Part shown: positions 30,063 through 31,265 of the stretch, piece after piece
Position numbering within the stretch: position 1 is the first letter of the stretch
How the letters are laid out: each line of letters opens with the position of its first letter
Origin: Crocinitomicaceae bacterium
Lineage (GTDB): Bacteria > Bacteroidota > Bacteroidia > Flavobacteriales_D > Crocinitomicaceae
Direction of reading: 5' to 3'
DNA length: 31,265 bases
NCBI GenBank assembly: GCA_030833265.1
Contig: JAURHO010000004.1
Location: 1 to 31,265, forward strand
The notes under the pieces: generated by a model
Databases searched by the model: none
The model's input: the letters and a program-made list of their open reading frames with translations, nothing else
Told to the model about the DNA's origin: nothing
Made by a program: the position numbers and the translations under genes

Positions 30063-30087
30063 AAAGTCCCGCACGAGGCGGGACTTT
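30063..30087 (-). terminator. Intrinsic terminator after the LysM gene
   Basis: AAAGTCCCGC at 30063-30072 and GCGGGACTTT at 30078-30087 form a 10-bp stem with a 5-base loop. In the minus direction it is followed by TATTTGA, with T-rich bases at the end of the stem. It lies 66 bases after the LysM stop (30153). Confidence 0.75.
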
Positions 30088-30107
30088 CAAACAAACAACA
30101 AACAATC

Positions 30108-30136
30108 CCTGCAAGCCCCATGTGGCTGAATGCAGG
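30108..30136 (-). other. Nested hairpin in the LysM 3' untranslated region
   Basis: CCTGCA (30108-30113) pairs with TGCAGG (30131-30136) and, inside it, AGCC (30114-30117) with GGCT (30124-30127). It lies between the LysM stop codon and the terminator. It may simply protect the mRNA end. Confidence 0.4.
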
Positions 30137-30152
30137 AATATTTTATTCTCCT

Positions 30153-30425
30153 TTAATCGCGTTGTTTGTCCGGAGAAGTGTCTTTTGAGACACCGTTTTT
30201 TTGCAGATACACCCAGCTTCCGGTAACTAGGAAATCTGCCTTGGGATCAAAATTGTTATAGCTATGGAGTTGTCTGAGCGTTAAACCCTGTTCTTTGGCA
30301 ATTGAATATGCTGTTTGCCCTTCCTTGACTTGAATTTTACGCACGGGTTTCTTTGGAAGCGAAGCAAAAGCTTGGCTATCAAGCGCGGTAAAAAGTAAAA
30401 ATGAGTAAATCAAAGCAAACTTCAT
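30153..30425 (-). CDS. Small secreted LysM-domain protein
   Basis: 90 residues. Residues 1-21 form a signal peptide (ALDSQAFA). A single LysM domain occupies about 29-75: IQVKEGQTAYSIAKEQGLTLRQLHSYNNFDPKAD is the typical V-K-x-G-x-T-x-x-S-I-A... pattern with the closing strand GSWVYLQK. LysM binds N-acetylglucosamine in peptidoglycan or chitin. There is no second domain, so the protein can only bind or adapt; it has a short polar tail. It is divergent from clpB (171 bases) and ends before a terminator. I see no clear promoter in 30426-30595. Confidence 0.85.
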   Translation of the reverse strand: MKFALIYSFLLFTALDSQAFASLPKKPVRKIQVKEGQTAYSIAKEQGLTLRQLHSYNNFDPKADFLVTGSWVYLQKNGVSKDTSPDKQRD

Positions 30426-30595
30426 ATCCGTCTCAAACGGGAGGCTACCTAAAATGGTTACATTGTCAGTCTTCTTTTTGTAAAAAGTAGTGCTTTACTG
30501 CTATTTTGACACGAATTCAAGGAGTTATCGGAAATATTGGCGTGAATTTTTGCTTTGGATTGAGCTTTGAGCGTGCATACCAAAATATCCAAATT

Positions 30596-31265
30596 ATGGA
30601 AACTGAAAAATTCACAAATAAGGCACAAGAAATCTTGTTAGCAGCACAAAATATTGCTGTTGCGCAACAACAGCAAACTATTGAGCCCGGGCATGTGTTG
30701 CAAGCCATCCTAGAGAAGGATAAAGATGTAGTGCCCTTTTTACTCAAGAAAAATGGTCTACAGGCCAGTACTTTACTTCAGATTAGCCAACAAATTGTAA
30801 CGACTTATCCTAAAGTTACAGGGAGCCAACAATTGTATCTTGGCAGCGATTTGCAAAATGTCTTGCAACAAGCACAAAAATTAAGTGAGGCGTTCAAGGA
30901 TCAATTTATAGCTATTGAAGTCCTCTTTTTGGCACTACTCGAAGGCAAAGACCAAGTGGCTCGAATGCTCAAAGATCAACAACTCAAAACAAACACTTTA
31001 AAACAACAAATTATGGAACTTAGAAACGGAGCAAATGTATCGGCACCCAATCAAGATGCCAATTATCAATCATTAGAGAAATTTGCAAAAAACCTCAACG
31101 CTCTAGCCGAAGCAGGTAAACTCGATCCAGTAATTGGTAGAGATGAAGAGATCAGAAGAACCCTTCATATTTTATCTAGAAGAAGTAAAAACAATCCGCT
31201 TTTAGTGGGTGAGCCTGGTGTTGGTAAAACAGCCATTGCAGAGGGCCTTGCTATGCGTATTGTAA
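30596..31265 (+). CDS. clpB: ATP-dependent chaperone ClpB (partial, 5' end)
   Basis: The ATG at 30596 opens a frame still open at the window end (223 residues). The N domain (about 1-148) has IEPGHVLQAILE and AIEVLFLALLEG; then a linker and the NBD1 start LEKFAKNLNALAEAGKLDPVIGRDEEIRRTLHILSRRSKNNPLLVGEPGVGKTAIAEGLA follows from about 160, written here only as its known family signature: Walker A GEPGVGKT lies at 205-212. ClpB dissolves protein aggregates together with DnaK. The usual full length is about 860 residues, so most lies outside. The upstream 170 bases lack a perfect TAnnTTTG; AATTTTTG at 30545-30552 is one mismatch away. No heat-shock operator is evident. Confidence 0.95.
   Translation, partial: METEKFTNKAQEILLAAQNIAVAQQQQTIEPGHVLQAILEKDKDVVPFLLKKNGLQASTLLQISQQIVTTYPKVTGSQQLYLGSDLQNVLQQAQKLSEAFKDQFIAIEVLFLALLEGKDQVARMLKDQQLKTNTLKQQIMELRNGANVSAPNQDANYQSLEKFAKNLNALAEAGKLDPVIGRDEEIRRTLHILSRRSKNNPLLVGEPGVGKTAIAEGLAMRIV

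Noticed and set aside
30517..30747. 76-codon minus-strand frame opposite the clpB start
   Set aside because: Antisense to a well-conserved ClpB N domain; no support of its own.
1..31265. CRISPR array, restriction-modification, toxin-antitoxin or other defence genes, and mobile elements
   Set aside because: No regularly spaced DNA repeats, transposase, integrase, nuclease or methylase signatures were found on either strand.

Overview
The window looks like chromosomal core DNA of a member of Bacteroidota, most likely order Flavobacteriales. Evidence: at least five secreted proteins end in type IX secretion (T9SS) sorting domains; several genes have the Bacteroidota -7 promoter element TAnnTTTG and no Shine-Dalgarno sequence; and the window carries families largely restricted to this phylum (DUF5606, DUF6089, DUF6702, DUF7619-like). 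A Crocinitomicaceae/Cryomorphaceae-like origin is a guess from protein style. GC is roughly 40% by eye. I see no rRNA, tRNA, CRISPR array, IS element, phage gene or integration site. No gap without a gene exceeds 300 bases; the largest is about 170 (30426-30595).

Layout. 1-3324 (minus): a secreted PQQ-type sugar-dehydrogenase-like protein with a T9SS tail, then DUF5606 closely coupled to an M3 oligoendopeptidase that runs off the left edge. 3473-8262 (plus): DEAD-box helicase deaD, ribosome GTPase typA, a DUF6089 outer-membrane protein and a small lipoprotein. 8275-11346 (minus): radC, wecB and a polysaccharide deacetylase, packed end to end. 11427-12656: a SUI1/YciH factor (plus) converging on a CDF metal transporter (minus). 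12811-18744: a large T9SS surface protein (minus), an orphan DUF58 protein (plus), a T9SS protein directly abutting an AlkB-type monooxygenase (minus), and a 57-residue CxxC protein (minus). 18838-21033 (plus): the ribosome GTPases era and der. 21173-23902 (minus): a glycine-rich T9SS type B surface protein. 24025-27152 (plus): an overlapping DUF1800-DUF1501 pair. 27160-30425 (minus): an M1 metallopeptidase overlapping a DUF6702 protein, then a LysM protein. 30596-31265 (plus): the start of clpB.

Two themes recur. One is RNA, ribosome and protein quality control (deaD, typA, SUI1, era, der, clpB). The other is the cell envelope and exported proteins (T9SS cargo, lipoprotein, surface polysaccharide genes, peptidases). 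No complete, clearly novel system such as a defence island is evident. The best leads are the DUF1800-DUF1501 pair, where only one partner carries export signals (Tat plus a T9SS tail); the triple-repeat T9SS protein joined to a variant AlkB with no rubredoxin nearby; and two genes whose promoter -7 elements lie only 4 bases from the start codon, implying leaderless mRNAs. Several starts were moved from the longest possible frame (era, wecB, radC, the glycine-rich protein, DUF6702).
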